The notes: generated by a model from the sequence alone, not told the origin. Positions 1 through 7,028 are shown, counted from the first letter of the stretch. The stretch is DNA of 10,000 nt from JAYODZ01 sp965662735 (GCA_965662735.1 CBFIIU010000027.1:1-10000), one strand, 5' to 3'. Translations and numbers: made by a program.

Positions 1-11
1 TATCAGCCCAT

Positions 12-49
12 AAGGTAAGGACAAATCTGCATGATAATGACCTTGCCTT
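12..49. repeat. Imperfect inverted repeat upstream of cysD
   Basis: Arms AAGGTAAGG (12-20) and CCTTGCCTT (41-49) pair over nine positions, with one G-U wobble if transcribed, around a 20-base loop. It lies 30 bases before the cysD start, so it could be an operator or a leader hairpin. No T-tract follows at once, so it does not look like a terminator. The rest of positions 1-79 holds nothing else I can name; an in-frame stop at 68-70 shows that cysD does not begin further upstream. Confidence 0.35.
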
Positions 50-79
50 TGCTGCGTCGTTTTTGCATAACCTCCCTCT

Positions 80-982
80 ATGACCCGTGAGCTGACCCAT
101 CTTGAGCGCCTGGAGGCCGAAGCCATTCACATTATGCGTGAGGTGGTGGCGGAGGCGGAACGTCCCGTCATGCTATACTCGGTGGGTAAGGATAGTGCGG
201 TGATGTTGCATCTCGCAAAAAAGGCGTTTTATCCCAGCTCACCGCCATTTCCGCTTTTGCACGTCGATACTACTTGGAAGTTCCGCGATATGTATGCGAT
301 GCGGGCCAAGGCGGCGTCGGAAGCGGGCATGGAGCTGCTCGTGCATCAGAACCCCGAAGCCCTCGCCCAAGGGATCAACCCGTTTGATCATGGGGCTGTG
401 CACACGGATATGTGGAAAACGGAGGGCCTCAAGCAGGCCCTGGACTTATACGGCTTTGATGTCGCCTTTGGGGGTGCGCGTCGCGATGAAGAAAAATCGC
501 GGGCGAAGGAGCGTGTCTTTTCTTTTCGGACGGCGCAACATCGCTGGGACCCGAAGGCGCAACGCCCCGAGCTATGGTCGGTCTATAACGCGCGCAAAGT
601 AAAGGGGGAGAGTATCCGCGTCTTCCCACTGTCGAATTGGACCGAGCTTGATATTTGGCAATATATTCACCTTCAGAATATCGAGATTGTGCCGCTCTAT
701 TATGCGGCGCCGCGCCCAACGGTAGAGCGCGATGGTTTGATCTTAATGGTTGATGATGATCGTTTTCCCTTGGCTGAAGGCGAGCGGCCGATCATGCGGT
801 CGATCCGCTTTCGAACGCTTGGGTGCTATCCGCTAACAGGCGCGGTTGAGAGTGCGGCCACCACCTTGCCCGAAATTATTCAAGAGATGCTGCTGACCAC
901 CACATCTGAGCGGCAAGGCCGCGCCATTGATAAGGATCAGTCGGCATCGATGGAAGTCAAAAAACAGCAAGGTTATTTCTAA
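80..982 (+). CDS. cysD: Sulfate adenylyltransferase subunit 2 (ATP sulfurylase small subunit)
   Basis: CysD is the catalytic subunit of the heterodimeric ATP sulfurylase. It joins sulfate and ATP to give adenosine 5'-phosphosulfate (APS) in the cytoplasm, driven by GTP hydrolysis on CysN. The 300-residue length is normal for the family. The PP-loop nucleotide-binding motif SVGKDS is at residues 34-39, followed by the family stretches FPLLHVDT (57-64) and FGGARRDEEKSRAKER (130-145). The C-terminus ends SMEVKKQQGYF, the usual CysD ending. The ATG at 80 is chosen because the N-terminus (LTHLERLEAEAIHI) matches the family and an in-frame TAA lies 9 bases upstream. There is no Shine-Dalgarno sequence; the start is instead preceded by CCTCCCT (71-77), which resembles the anti-SD. 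The stop is five bases before cysNC, so the two are almost surely one operon. In rhizobia the homologous pair is NodPQ. Identification is secure; whether the product serves cysteine synthesis or sulfation cannot be read from the gene. Confidence 0.96.
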   Translation: MTRELTHLERLEAEAIHIMREVVAEAERPVMLYSVGKDSAVMLHLAKKAFYPSSPPFPLLHVDTTWKFRDMYAMRAKAASEAGMELLVHQNPEALAQGINPFDHGAVHTDMWKTEGLKQALDLYGFDVAFGGARRDEEKSRAKERVFSFRTAQHRWDPKAQRPELWSVYNARKVKGESIRVFPLSNWTELDIWQYIHLQNIEIVPLYYAAPRPTVERDGLILMVDDDRFPLAEGERPIMRSIRFRTLGCYPLTGAVESAATTLPEIIQEMLLTTTSERQGRAIDKDQSASMEVKKQQGYF

Positions 983-987
983 GCGTC

Positions 988-2889
988 ATGACCGATCCTA
1001 TTTACAAAACGGATGCCCTGATCGCCAAAGATATTGATGCGTATTTGACGGCGCATCAACATAAGACACTGTTGCGTTTCATCACCTGCGGCTCGGTGGA
1101 TGATGGAAAGTCGACCCTGATTGGACGGCTTTTATATGACAGCAAAATGATTTTCGAAGATCAGCTGGCGCAGCTTGAGGCCGATAGCAAAAAACAAGGG
1201 ACGCAAGGCCAAGAAATTGATTTTGCCCTTTTGGTGGATGGTCTTGCGGCCGAGCGCGAGCAGGGCATTACCATTGACGTCGCCTATCGCTTTTTCGCGA
1301 CCGAGAAACGCAAGTTCATTGTCGCCGACACGCCAGGTCATGAGCAATATACGCGTAATATGGTCACTGGCGCCTCAACAGCGGATCTCGCGGTCATCTT
1401 AATCGATGCCCGAAAGGGCGTGCTGACGCAAACCCGCCGGCATAGCTATTTGTGCCATTTATTGGGCATTAAAAATATCGTGCTGGCCGTCAATAAGATG
1501 GATCTGGTGGACTATGCCCAAACGGTGTTCGATCAGATTGTGAGCGACTATCGTGCCTTCGCTGCGGATATTGGGATGGTGGAGAGCGTTGCGCTGCCGA
1601 TCTCTGGATTTAAAGGCGATAATATTACCGCGCCATCACAGAAGATGAGCTGGTATCAAGGCCCGACATTGATGCAGCATCTGGAAACCGTCGACCTTGA
1701 CCAGCAGGCGGATCAGGCGGGGGCATTTCGAATGCCCGTCCAATGGGTTAATCGACCCAATTTAGATTTTCGGGGCTTTGCCGGCAAAATTACGGCGGGG
1801 CGCATTGCGCCTGGCGATGCCATTCGCGTTGTGCCATCGGGAAAAACCAGCACCATTTCGCGCATTGTCACTTGGGACGGGGATCTCACGGAGGCCGTTG
1901 CTGGTCAATCGGTGACGCTGACCCTCGAGGATGAAATTGATTGCTCGCGCGGACAAGTGATCACGGCCACGCAGGCGCCTGTCGATGTCGCTGATCAGTT
2001 TGAAACAACATTGATTTGGATGGACGAGCAAAGCCTGACCCCGGGGCGCGCCTACTACCTCAAAATCGGCCCGCAAACCGTCTCGGCCACTGTGGCGGCA
2101 CCGAAATATCAAATTAACGTCAATACGTTGGAACATGCGGCTGCCAAAACCCTCGAGCTGAATGCAATTGGCGTCGCCACGATCACAACCGATCGCGCTA
2201 TTCCGTTCGCGCCCTACGTACAGAGCAAAGATCTCGGGGGCTTTATTTTGATCGATAAGCTGACCAACGCCACCGTGGCGGCGGGCCTTATCCATTTTTC
2301 CTTGCGTCGGGCCCAAAACATCCATTGGCAAGCCACGGATATTAGCCGAGAGCATCACGCTTCGATTAAAAACCAAAAGCCTGCCGTTTTATGGATGACC
2401 GGGCTGTCGGGGTCGGGTAAATCGACCATCGCCAATGCCGTCGAGAAAAGACTGGCGCTGATGAACCGGCATACATTTTTGCTTGATGGCGATAATGTGC
2501 GCCATGGTTTGAACAAGGATCTGGGCTTCACGGAAGCCGATCGCATTGAGAATATTCGACGCATTGGCGAAGTGGCGCGCCTGATGACCGATGCCGGCTT
2601 GATTGTCATCACCGCCTTTATTTCACCCTTCCGCGCGGAGCGCGATATGGTTCGCCAGCTGATGCAACCCGGCGAGTTTATGGAGATCTTTATTGATACA
2701 CCGCTTGCGGTCGCCGAGGCGCGCGACGTCAAAGGCTTATATGCCAAGGCGCGTGCGGGGGATTTGAAAAACTTTACAGGCATTGACAGCACCTATGAAG
2801 CGCCAGAAAACCCGGAAATTCACATCGATACGACTGCGCTCAGCGTGGATGAAGCGGTCGATATCATCATTAAAAAATTAATCGGATGA
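988..2889 (+). CDS. cysNC: Bifunctional sulfate adenylyltransferase subunit 1 / APS kinase (CysN-CysC fusion)
   Basis: This 633-residue protein fuses the GTPase subunit of ATP sulfurylase to APS kinase, so with CysD it takes sulfate through APS to PAPS. The N-terminal half is an EF-Tu-like GTPase: G1 GSVDDGKST at 35-43, G2 region GIT at 93-95, G3 DTPGHEQY at 114-121, G4 NKMD at 169-172, then beta-barrel domains to about residue 445, including VNRPNLDFRGFAG. The kinase half starts near 460: P-loop GLSGSGKST at 472-480, DGDNVRHGLNKDLGF at 500-514, FISPFRAER at 544-552 and KGLYAKARAGDLKNFTGID at 582-600, the APS-binding and lid segments of CysC. Both active centres look intact. The ATG at 988 gives the usual N-terminus; no strong Shine-Dalgarno is present, so translation may be coupled to cysD. 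This arrangement is that of rhizobial NodQ, whose PAPS feeds sulfation of an exported saccharide. A role beyond assimilation here is inference from the nearby sugar genes. Confidence 0.96.
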   Translation: MTDPIYKTDALIAKDIDAYLTAHQHKTLLRFITCGSVDDGKSTLIGRLLYDSKMIFEDQLAQLEADSKKQGTQGQEIDFALLVDGLAAEREQGITIDVAYRFFATEKRKFIVADTPGHEQYTRNMVTGASTADLAVILIDARKGVLTQTRRHSYLCHLLGIKNIVLAVNKMDLVDYAQTVFDQIVSDYRAFAADIGMVESVALPISGFKGDNITAPSQKMSWYQGPTLMQHLETVDLDQQADQAGAFRMPVQWVNRPNLDFRGFAGKITAGRIAPGDAIRVVPSGKTSTISRIVTWDGDLTEAVAGQSVTLTLEDEIDCSRGQVITATQAPVDVADQFETTLIWMDEQSLTPGRAYYLKIGPQTVSATVAAPKYQINVNTLEHAAAKTLELNAIGVATITTDRAIPFAPYVQSKDLGGFILIDKLTNATVAAGLIHFSLRRAQNIHWQATDISREHHASIKNQKPAVLWMTGLSGSGKSTIANAVEKRLALMNRHTFLLDGDNVRHGLNKDLGFTEADRIENIRRIGEVARLMTDAGLIVITAFISPFRAERDMVRQLMQPGEFMEIFIDTPLAVAEARDVKGLYAKARAGDLKNFTGIDSTYEAPENPEIHIDTTALSVDEAVDIIIKKLIG

Positions 2890-2915
2890 AGCGCATTTTT
2901 TAGTTTTTTGCTTCA
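2887..2915 (+). terminator. Possible weak hairpin after cysNC
   Basis: TGAAGC (2887-2892, containing the cysNC stop codon) and GCTTCA (2910-2915) can pair as a 6-bp stem. The 17-base loop is T-rich, but the stem is not followed by a T-tract, so this is a poor intrinsic terminator. I see no better one in the 145-base gap, and read-through into the next gene or Rho-dependent ending is possible. Confidence 0.25.
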
Positions 2916-2938
2916 GAAAAACACGGCGGGTGCCCCAC

Positions 2939-2966
2939 AAAAGGCTGATTTCCCCGCAAAAAGGCT
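2939..2966. repeat. Direct repeat AAAAGGCT next to a -35 box
   Basis: AAAAGGCT occurs at 2939-2946 and again at 2959-2966, 20 bases apart (about two helical turns). The second copy runs into the proposed -35 box TTGACG (2966-2971). This is the geometry of a tandem activator or repressor site, but no regulator is known and an eight-base repeat may be chance. Confidence 0.3.
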
Positions 2967-2993
2967 TGACGTTTTCGGCCATGGCCCTATCTC
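2966..2993 (+). promoter_or_regulatory. Predicted sigma-70-type promoter for the large lipoprotein gene
   Basis: TTGACG (2966-2971, five of six to the -35 consensus) is followed after 16 bases by TATCTC (2988-2993, four of six to the -10). Transcription would start near 3000, giving a 5' leader of about 35 bases before the ATG at 3035. That the lipoprotein gene has its own promoter is also suggested by the 145-base gap after cysNC. Prediction only. Confidence 0.45.
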
Positions 2994-2996
2994 TAT

Positions 2997-3012
2997 CAAA
3001 ACTGTAGTTTTG
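2997..3012. promoter_or_regulatory. Perfect 16-bp dyad, candidate operator
   Basis: CAAAACT (2997-3003) and AGTTTTG (3006-3012) are exact reverse complements separated by GT. The dyad sits at the expected transcription start of the lipoprotein gene and 12 bases before its Shine-Dalgarno GGAGA (3025-3029). A dimeric repressor bound here would block initiation. The arms are too AT-rich and the loop too short for a good RNA hairpin, so a DNA-binding site is the better reading. No protein is known to bind it. Confidence 0.45.
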
Positions 3013-3034
3013 TGTCTCTCGCTCGGAGAATGTT

Positions 3035-6000
3035 ATGGCGTTGTCAGCTCTGGTTCAGAATCTTATTCAGCAAAAGAAAATATCGTCTCTGCTGTCGGCC
3101 CCCATGTCGGGTTCGGCTCTCACGCTCTTGCTTGCTGCCTGTGGTGGCGGGGGCGGCGGCTCATCGGGCGCGGCGGTGAGTGGGGTATCTGGCGGAGCGG
3201 CTTCAGGGGGAGCTGGCGGAGCCTCATCGGGGGCGGCTGGTGGAGCCTCTTCAGGGGCAGCTAGCGGATCGACTTCAGGGGCAGCCTCAAACGCAGCGAC
3301 CCTTTCAGGCAATGTGGTCAAAGGTCCTCTGACCGGCGCCCTGGTCTTCGTTGACACAGATGGCGATGAACAGCTGGACGATAATGAATATTCCACAAGC
3401 ACGGGCCCTGGCGGGGCTTATACTTTGTCTATCCCCGGGGGAATTCCCGCAGGCGCCAATATTGTGGTGCTCACACGCGGTGCCAAGGACGAATCATCAG
3501 GCGAAACCTTGCCGGCTGATATTATTTTGTCTGCCCCGACCAATGCGACCGTTATCACCCCGTTGACCACCCTCATGGTCGAAGCAGATCTGAGCGCGGA
3601 TGAGTTATCAGAGGTGTTGGGTGTCGATTTGGGAGGCGTCTCTCTTACCGACTATAATCCATTTGACGCCTCGAATTCAGCGTCTGACGCGGCTAAAAAG
3701 CTTGAAGCAGCCGCGGTTTTGGTCACCAAAGTGGTCTCGGAAATCGGTACCGCTCAACAATCCTCGTCGAGTGGAACGACCACAACAGCGACAGCGCTTA
3801 AGGCTGGCGTTCAAGCTGTTGCCGAATTCATTAAGGAAAAGTCTGCGGCCGGTGAAACATTTGATACGGCGGAGTTTGGCTCGGTTGATACGCTCAACAC
3901 CTTAGTGACAAAATCCAACACAAAACTCGTCGCTTTGGACGCCGACGCTGTCATTGATGCGACAGTTTTCGCCCAACAATTTGATGCAGCCACCAAGGCG
4001 ACCGAAAATGCGACCTTTGATGCTGGAATAAAAGCGGCCGATAATCTTCTTTCTGAGGCAACCAAGGCCCTTCTTGCTGAAGTGAATGAAGGCGAGCGCG
4101 CCTATAATGTTGTGCTTCTAGAGGCTGGCGCGGAAAATGCTCTGGCGCCCGTATTGGCTTTTGAGTATTTGGTCGCGCGGCTTGAAGATTTGGATTTAAC
4201 CGTTGAGGACGGCGTTTTTTCGCCCAATGCGGCCGGCACTTTGGTCACCGTCACCTGGGATGGCATTGACGGTAAGATTGATATGTCGGGGGAAGGCCTT
4301 GCAGTTGCGGCTGACGGAACACTTTCAGGCAATGTTGAGGCCATCACCGTCACCTTGCCGGGCATTGAGGGGCCGGTTGTCCGAATAGAGACAGATATCA
4401 CGTTGGCGCGTGCCAAAGAAGTTTTGATTGGTCTATATTTAGACGAGACGACCTATGAAGACTATTCTTGGCTTGAAGATGGGATTGTAACCATATTGGT
4501 TGAAAATGCGACCCAACTGGGCGCGATTTTGGAAAATGTCATGTTTACCGGAGCCGATAAATATATGTTCGGCACACCATATGATGACTTGCTGTTTTTC
4601 CAAGAGAGTTCTCTCGAATCCGGCGTACAGCCCGGTTCGACGACCGTTGCTGGCGGCGGCGGGGCGGATCTTTTTGCCCTCGGCTTGGATGGCCCGTATG
4701 ACAATATTGGCAATGTGATTATAACCGATTTCAATGTCACCGATGATATTATTGACCTGACATGGTCGGGTATCTCGGAAGATCGCATTGTCGCCTCTGA
4801 ATTCAGTGAAGATGGGACCACAGGCGTACGCCTGCTATTCGATATGGATGGCGATGGGATCTTGCAAGATGACGAACGCGCGCGCGGCAGCCTCACCTTG
4901 GAGGGAGTGTCGCTAGCCTCGTGGAATGCCAATAAAGCAGCGGCGGTTCTCGATAGCGCCATCAAAACCGTACCCTATGATTGGGCCAATGTCGGCTCTA
5001 TCACCTTCCCCGCCGGCGAGGGGTATGACGCACTGACCCAAGGAGCCAACCAAGTCGTTGGCATGAATTATATTTTTGGCCCCAAAGGGGACTACCGTGT
5101 GTCGGCCGATGGAAAGACCCTGACCATTGATATTGTGTCGCGCGACAATGCAGCCACAGTCATTGGGAATATTGTGATTGATGGGCGAGGCATCGTTTTG
5201 GATGCAGACAATAACGCTGTCAGCGGCTTTGGAGAACTTCTCACGCTCAACCGGGTCAGCGCGACGGGGGCCGAAAAATTAATCACGCTCGAGCAAAAGG
5301 ATTTGGTGAGCGGCGTGCTCGATTGGATTGACTTGTCGACGCAATATCATGAGCTCGCCTATCGCGCCTATCAGGCAGGGTGGCGGGATTGGGAAGATCG
5401 CCTAGGCAGTACCAACGACCCAGAAGTTAGCGCCTTTTTCCAGAAAAATCCGGATATTTTCAGCGACCTCACAGATGGCGATCCGCAAGCCTATTTTATT
5501 GACATTCAACGCGAGCGTTATTGGGAAGAGGATGATTTATGGTCGCGTGCGCCAGAAATCCACGATGCCCGCAACGTCATTACGGGCGCTGAAGATATCG
5601 AGGAGGGCTTCGTCTTTGACGGGGTGAGTTGGGGCACAGATGACATGGTCTTTGGGTTTACGTTTTATGATTCCCCGCTCAATGATGTCGTGCAGGTAGC
5701 AAGTTTTGGAACCGATCGCGTAGATTTATCAAGCGGTGGCCATGATGTTGTCTCGGTTGATAATTTCTATATGCGTAGTGTCTATATGAATGGCGGGGTT
5801 TATGAAAACGAAGATGGGTCCTCCGTTTATATTTGGGACTCGAAGGATCTCGTGCCTGACAATTATGTCGACCGGGATGAGATTGTTTCCTTCAATTTTG
5901 ACGATGACCTCGAAGAGGGCGACTGGGTCTCATTCGTAAGCCGAGAAGACTTTGATGCCACTAATTGGTATTTTGGGCTTCAGCAAACAGCAGGAAGCGG

Positions 6001-6358
6001 TAATGGCAGTGAGAGCCAAGTAGCGGTGACCGATATTCAGTTGAGCTATGGCGACTATGATGCCGATGGTCAAAGCGATGACATCCTCATGACTATTGAA
6101 AATGCCACCACATGGGTGAGCTTTGATGACGTTGACTATTGGCGTTCGGTTGAAGAAACCTATGAAATTGCGTTTATCAATCCAGTGGGATTAGGCAATG
6201 TCAGCACGGCTGAGGGCCAGGCGGCGGCTGAGGATTTAATCAAGAAACATTTAATTGTCGCCTTTGAAGATAAGGATGGCGATGAGACGCTCGAGTCTGT
6301 GGTGACCCTTTATGATTATGAGAATGGTCTCTCATCTTATTCGCCCGAAATTGTGTAG
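3035..6358 (+). CDS. Large predicted surface lipoprotein with EF-hand-like and RTX-like calcium motifs
   Basis: I do not recognise a named gene; the style is that of large alphaproteobacterial cell-surface or adhesin-like proteins. The 1107-residue product begins with a lipoprotein signal: KK at 14-15, a hydrophobic stretch 16-35 and lipobox LLAAC with Cys36, followed by GGGGGG. Next is a Gly/Ser/Ala linker to about residue 88, partly built of four 8-residue repeats. Residues 90-185 resemble a Cna-B/carboxypeptidase-regulatory-like beta domain (GNVVKGPLTGALVFVDTDGD, then NATVITPLTTLMVEA). EF-hand-like loops lie at 107-118 (DTDGDEQLDDNE) and 603-614 (DMDGDGILQDDE), with incomplete DxDxD motifs at 1007 and 1079. 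VAGGGGADLF (538-547) followed by VIITDFNVTDDIIDLT is a degenerate RTX-type module, echoed near 883-904. The last third is rich in Asp, Glu and Trp and matches nothing I know. The ATG at 3035 has GGAGA six bases upstream. The likely place is the outer membrane or cell surface; adhesion or matrix binding is inference. A lipobox together with RTX-like motifs is unusual. Confidence 0.85.
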   Translation: MALSALVQNLIQQKKISSLLSAPMSGSALTLLLAACGGGGGGSSGAAVSGVSGGAASGGAGGASSGAAGGASSGAASGSTSGAASNAATLSGNVVKGPLTGALVFVDTDGDEQLDDNEYSTSTGPGGAYTLSIPGGIPAGANIVVLTRGAKDESSGETLPADIILSAPTNATVITPLTTLMVEADLSADELSEVLGVDLGGVSLTDYNPFDASNSASDAAKKLEAAAVLVTKVVSEIGTAQQSSSSGTTTTATALKAGVQAVAEFIKEKSAAGETFDTAEFGSVDTLNTLVTKSNTKLVALDADAVIDATVFAQQFDAATKATENATFDAGIKAADNLLSEATKALLAEVNEGERAYNVVLLEAGAENALAPVLAFEYLVARLEDLDLTVEDGVFSPNAAGTLVTVTWDGIDGKIDMSGEGLAVAADGTLSGNVEAITVTLPGIEGPVVRIETDITLARAKEVLIGLYLDETTYEDYSWLEDGIVTILVENATQLGAILENVMFTGADKYMFGTPYDDLLFFQESSLESGVQPGSTTVAGGGGADLFALGLDGPYDNIGNVIITDFNVTDDIIDLTWSGISEDRIVASEFSEDGTTGVRLLFDMDGDGILQDDERARGSLTLEGVSLASWNANKAAAVLDSAIKTVPYDWANVGSITFPAGEGYDALTQGANQVVGMNYIFGPKGDYRVSADGKTLTIDIVSRDNAATVIGNIVIDGRGIVLDADNNAVSGFGELLTLNRVSATGAEKLITLEQKDLVSGVLDWIDLSTQYHELAYRAYQAGWRDWEDRLGSTNDPEVSAFFQKNPDIFSDLTDGDPQAYFIDIQRERYWEEDDLWSRAPEIHDARNVITGAEDIEEGFVFDGVSWGTDDMVFGFTFYDSPLNDVVQVASFGTDRVDLSSGGHDVVSVDNFYMRSVYMNGGVYENEDGSSVYIWDSKDLVPDNYVDRDEIVSFNFDDDLEEGDWVSFVSREDFDATNWYFGLQQTAGSGNGSESQVAVTDIQLSYGDYDADGQSDDILMTIENATTWVSFDDVDYWRSVEETYEIAFINPVGLGNVSTAEGQAAAEDLIKKHLIVAFEDKDGDETLESVVTLYDYENGLSSYSPEIV
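3191..3286 (+). repeat. Four tandem 24-base units in the lipoprotein linker
   Basis: Positions 3191-3286 hold four in-frame 24-base units coding for GGAASGGA, GGASSGAA, GGASSGAA and SGSTSGAA (residues 53-84). Units two and three encode identical peptides but differ at synonymous third positions, so they are not very recent copies. The array makes a flexible spacer between the lipidated Cys36 and the first folded domain. As the unit is a multiple of three, gain or loss would change the spacer length without breaking the frame. Confidence 0.8.
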
Positions 6359-6373
6359 GATTATCTTTTTTTC

Positions 6374-6404
6374 AAAAAAAAGGGGCATCAAACTGCCCCT
6401 TTTT
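6374..6404. terminator. Bidirectional intrinsic terminator between the lipoprotein gene and hns
   Basis: GGGGCA (6382-6387) pairs with TGCCCC (6394-6399) around a six-base loop, flanked by eight A on the left and five T on the right. The A- and T-tracts extend the stem and also give a U-tract in each direction. It starts 15 bases after the lipoprotein stop and 20 bases beyond the hns stop, so it ends both convergent transcripts. Confidence 0.88.
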
Positions 6405-6424
6405 ACTTTTTGGATCGAGACGCT

Positions 6425-6790
6425 TTATATTTTAAAGCGCGGATCATTTTTAAAGATATTAATATCGATGCCATAAGAGGCACAAATATCATTAACCCAT
6501 TTGGGGGCTCGTCCGCGCCCTGTCCAAGTGTCGCTTCCAGTGGGGTTACGGTATTTCGGTGCGGCTTTGCCTCTTGATCCCGAGGCTTTGCGAGCAATTT
6601 TCTTGCCGCGCCCAAAGGTCAATTGTCCGATCATATCCATCAGGTCTTTTTTGCTCAGCCCGCGAGATTGAATAATTTTATTAATTTCCGCGAGGGCCTT
6701 CTCATGATGATCGCGCTGGGCGAGTTCAGCCTCTGCTTGTTTAATCATCGCGTGCAAATCGTTTTTACTCAATTTGGTAATGCTTTTCAT
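6425..6790 (-). CDS. H-NS-family nucleoid-associated / silencing protein
   Basis: This 121-residue basic protein has the two-part H-NS layout. Residues 1-60 are helical, with heptad-like spacing (LSKNDLHAMIKQAEAELAQ), as expected for the oligomerisation domain. Residues 60-78 are a Lys/Arg-rich linker. The DNA-binding core is at 79-99: KYRNP, then GSDTWTGRGRAPKWV, with the RGR minor-groove motif at 92-94. The tail GIDINIFKNDPRF (107-119) resembles other alphaproteobacterial members such as HvrA-type regulators. These proteins bind curved AT-rich DNA and repress or tune transcription, often of horizontally acquired or surface-polysaccharide genes. The ATG at 6790 is supported by AAAGGGA (6804-6798) seven bases upstream. 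It is convergent with the lipoprotein gene and divergent from the glycosyltransferase, across an AT-rich island that carries a perfect TATAAT for this gene. Auto-repression is typical of the family and likely here. Targets cannot be read from the sequence. Confidence 0.92.
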   Translation of the reverse strand: MKSITKLSKNDLHAMIKQAEAELAQRDHHEKALAEINKIIQSRGLSKKDLMDMIGQLTFGRGKKIARKASGSRGKAAPKYRNPTGSDTWTGRGRAPKWVNDICASYGIDINIFKNDPRFKI

Positions 6791-6837
6791 AAAATCGTCC
6801 CTTTCAGACTGACATGCGTTTTAAATCGCCTTGTCTA

Positions 6838-6843
6838 ATTATA
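6838..6843 (-). promoter_or_regulatory. Predicted -10 box of the hns-like gene
   Basis: The minus strand reads TATAAT, a perfect -10, at 6843-6838. Transcription would start near 6831, giving a leader of about 40 bases to the ATG at 6790. I find no convincing -35 at 16-18 bases; the upstream DNA is nearly all A/T and could act as an UP element. The box overlaps the left arm of the 6839-6911 inverted repeat. Confidence 0.55.
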
Positions 6844-6911
6844 AACGTTAAATAATATGAAAATATATTTGTCCATACTTATTAATATTTATTTTTATAT
6901 ACCGTTTATAA
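6839..6911. repeat. Outward-facing pair of CGTTTATAA elements bounding an AT-rich island
   Basis: TTATAAACG (6839-6847) and CGTTTATAA (6903-6911) are perfect 9-base inverted copies whose centres are 64 bases apart, about six helical turns. Between 6841 and 6910 only 10 of 70 bases are G or C. Read outward on each strand, each copy contains a -10-like sequence: TATAAT towards hns, TATAAA (6907-6912) towards the glycosyltransferase. This looks like a matched divergent promoter region and a natural H-NS nucleation site. The 110 bases from 6919 to 7028 hold nothing else I can identify beyond a short ACGC/GCGT stem at 6972-6983. Confidence 0.6.
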
Positions 6912-6912
6912 A
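6907..6912 (+). promoter_or_regulatory. Possible -10 box for the glycosyltransferase gene
   Basis: TATAAA (five of six) lies within the right CGTTTATAA element. A transcript would begin near 6919 and carry a leader of 110 to 160 bases depending on the true start codon. No good -35 is seen, so this is weaker than the hns box. Confidence 0.3.
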
Positions 6913-7028
6913 ATTTGGGTTTCTCTTACGATAAAGCTGAGACGCTCTATTCAAACGATCATTCGCGGATGACGCTTGTGCGTGCGATCAATCATGTGTA
7001 CCACTTCTTGCTTAGTTAAAATTTTCTA

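Noticed and set aside
1762..2376. 204-codon open frame on the minus strand inside cysNC
   Set aside because: It lies wholly opposite conserved CysN sequence, shows no family motif and is best explained as a shadow of biased codon use.
3140..3165. G-rich tract after the lipobox as a phase-variable homopolymer
   Set aside because: The longest uninterrupted G run is only about five bases, too short for typical slippage.
3067..3402. Pro/Ala-rich open frame on the minus strand
   Set aside because: It is the antisense of the Gly/Ser/Ala linker; its composition follows from the repeat and no start signal was found.
4462..4965. 167-codon minus-strand frame inside the lipoprotein gene
   Set aside because: The + frame carries EF-hand and RTX-like motifs through this stretch, and the minus product has no recognisable feature.
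6919..7028. Small RNA or riboswitch in the long leader of the glycosyltransferase gene
   Set aside because: Only a 4-bp stem (6972-6983) is visible, with no known riboswitch core and no terminator.
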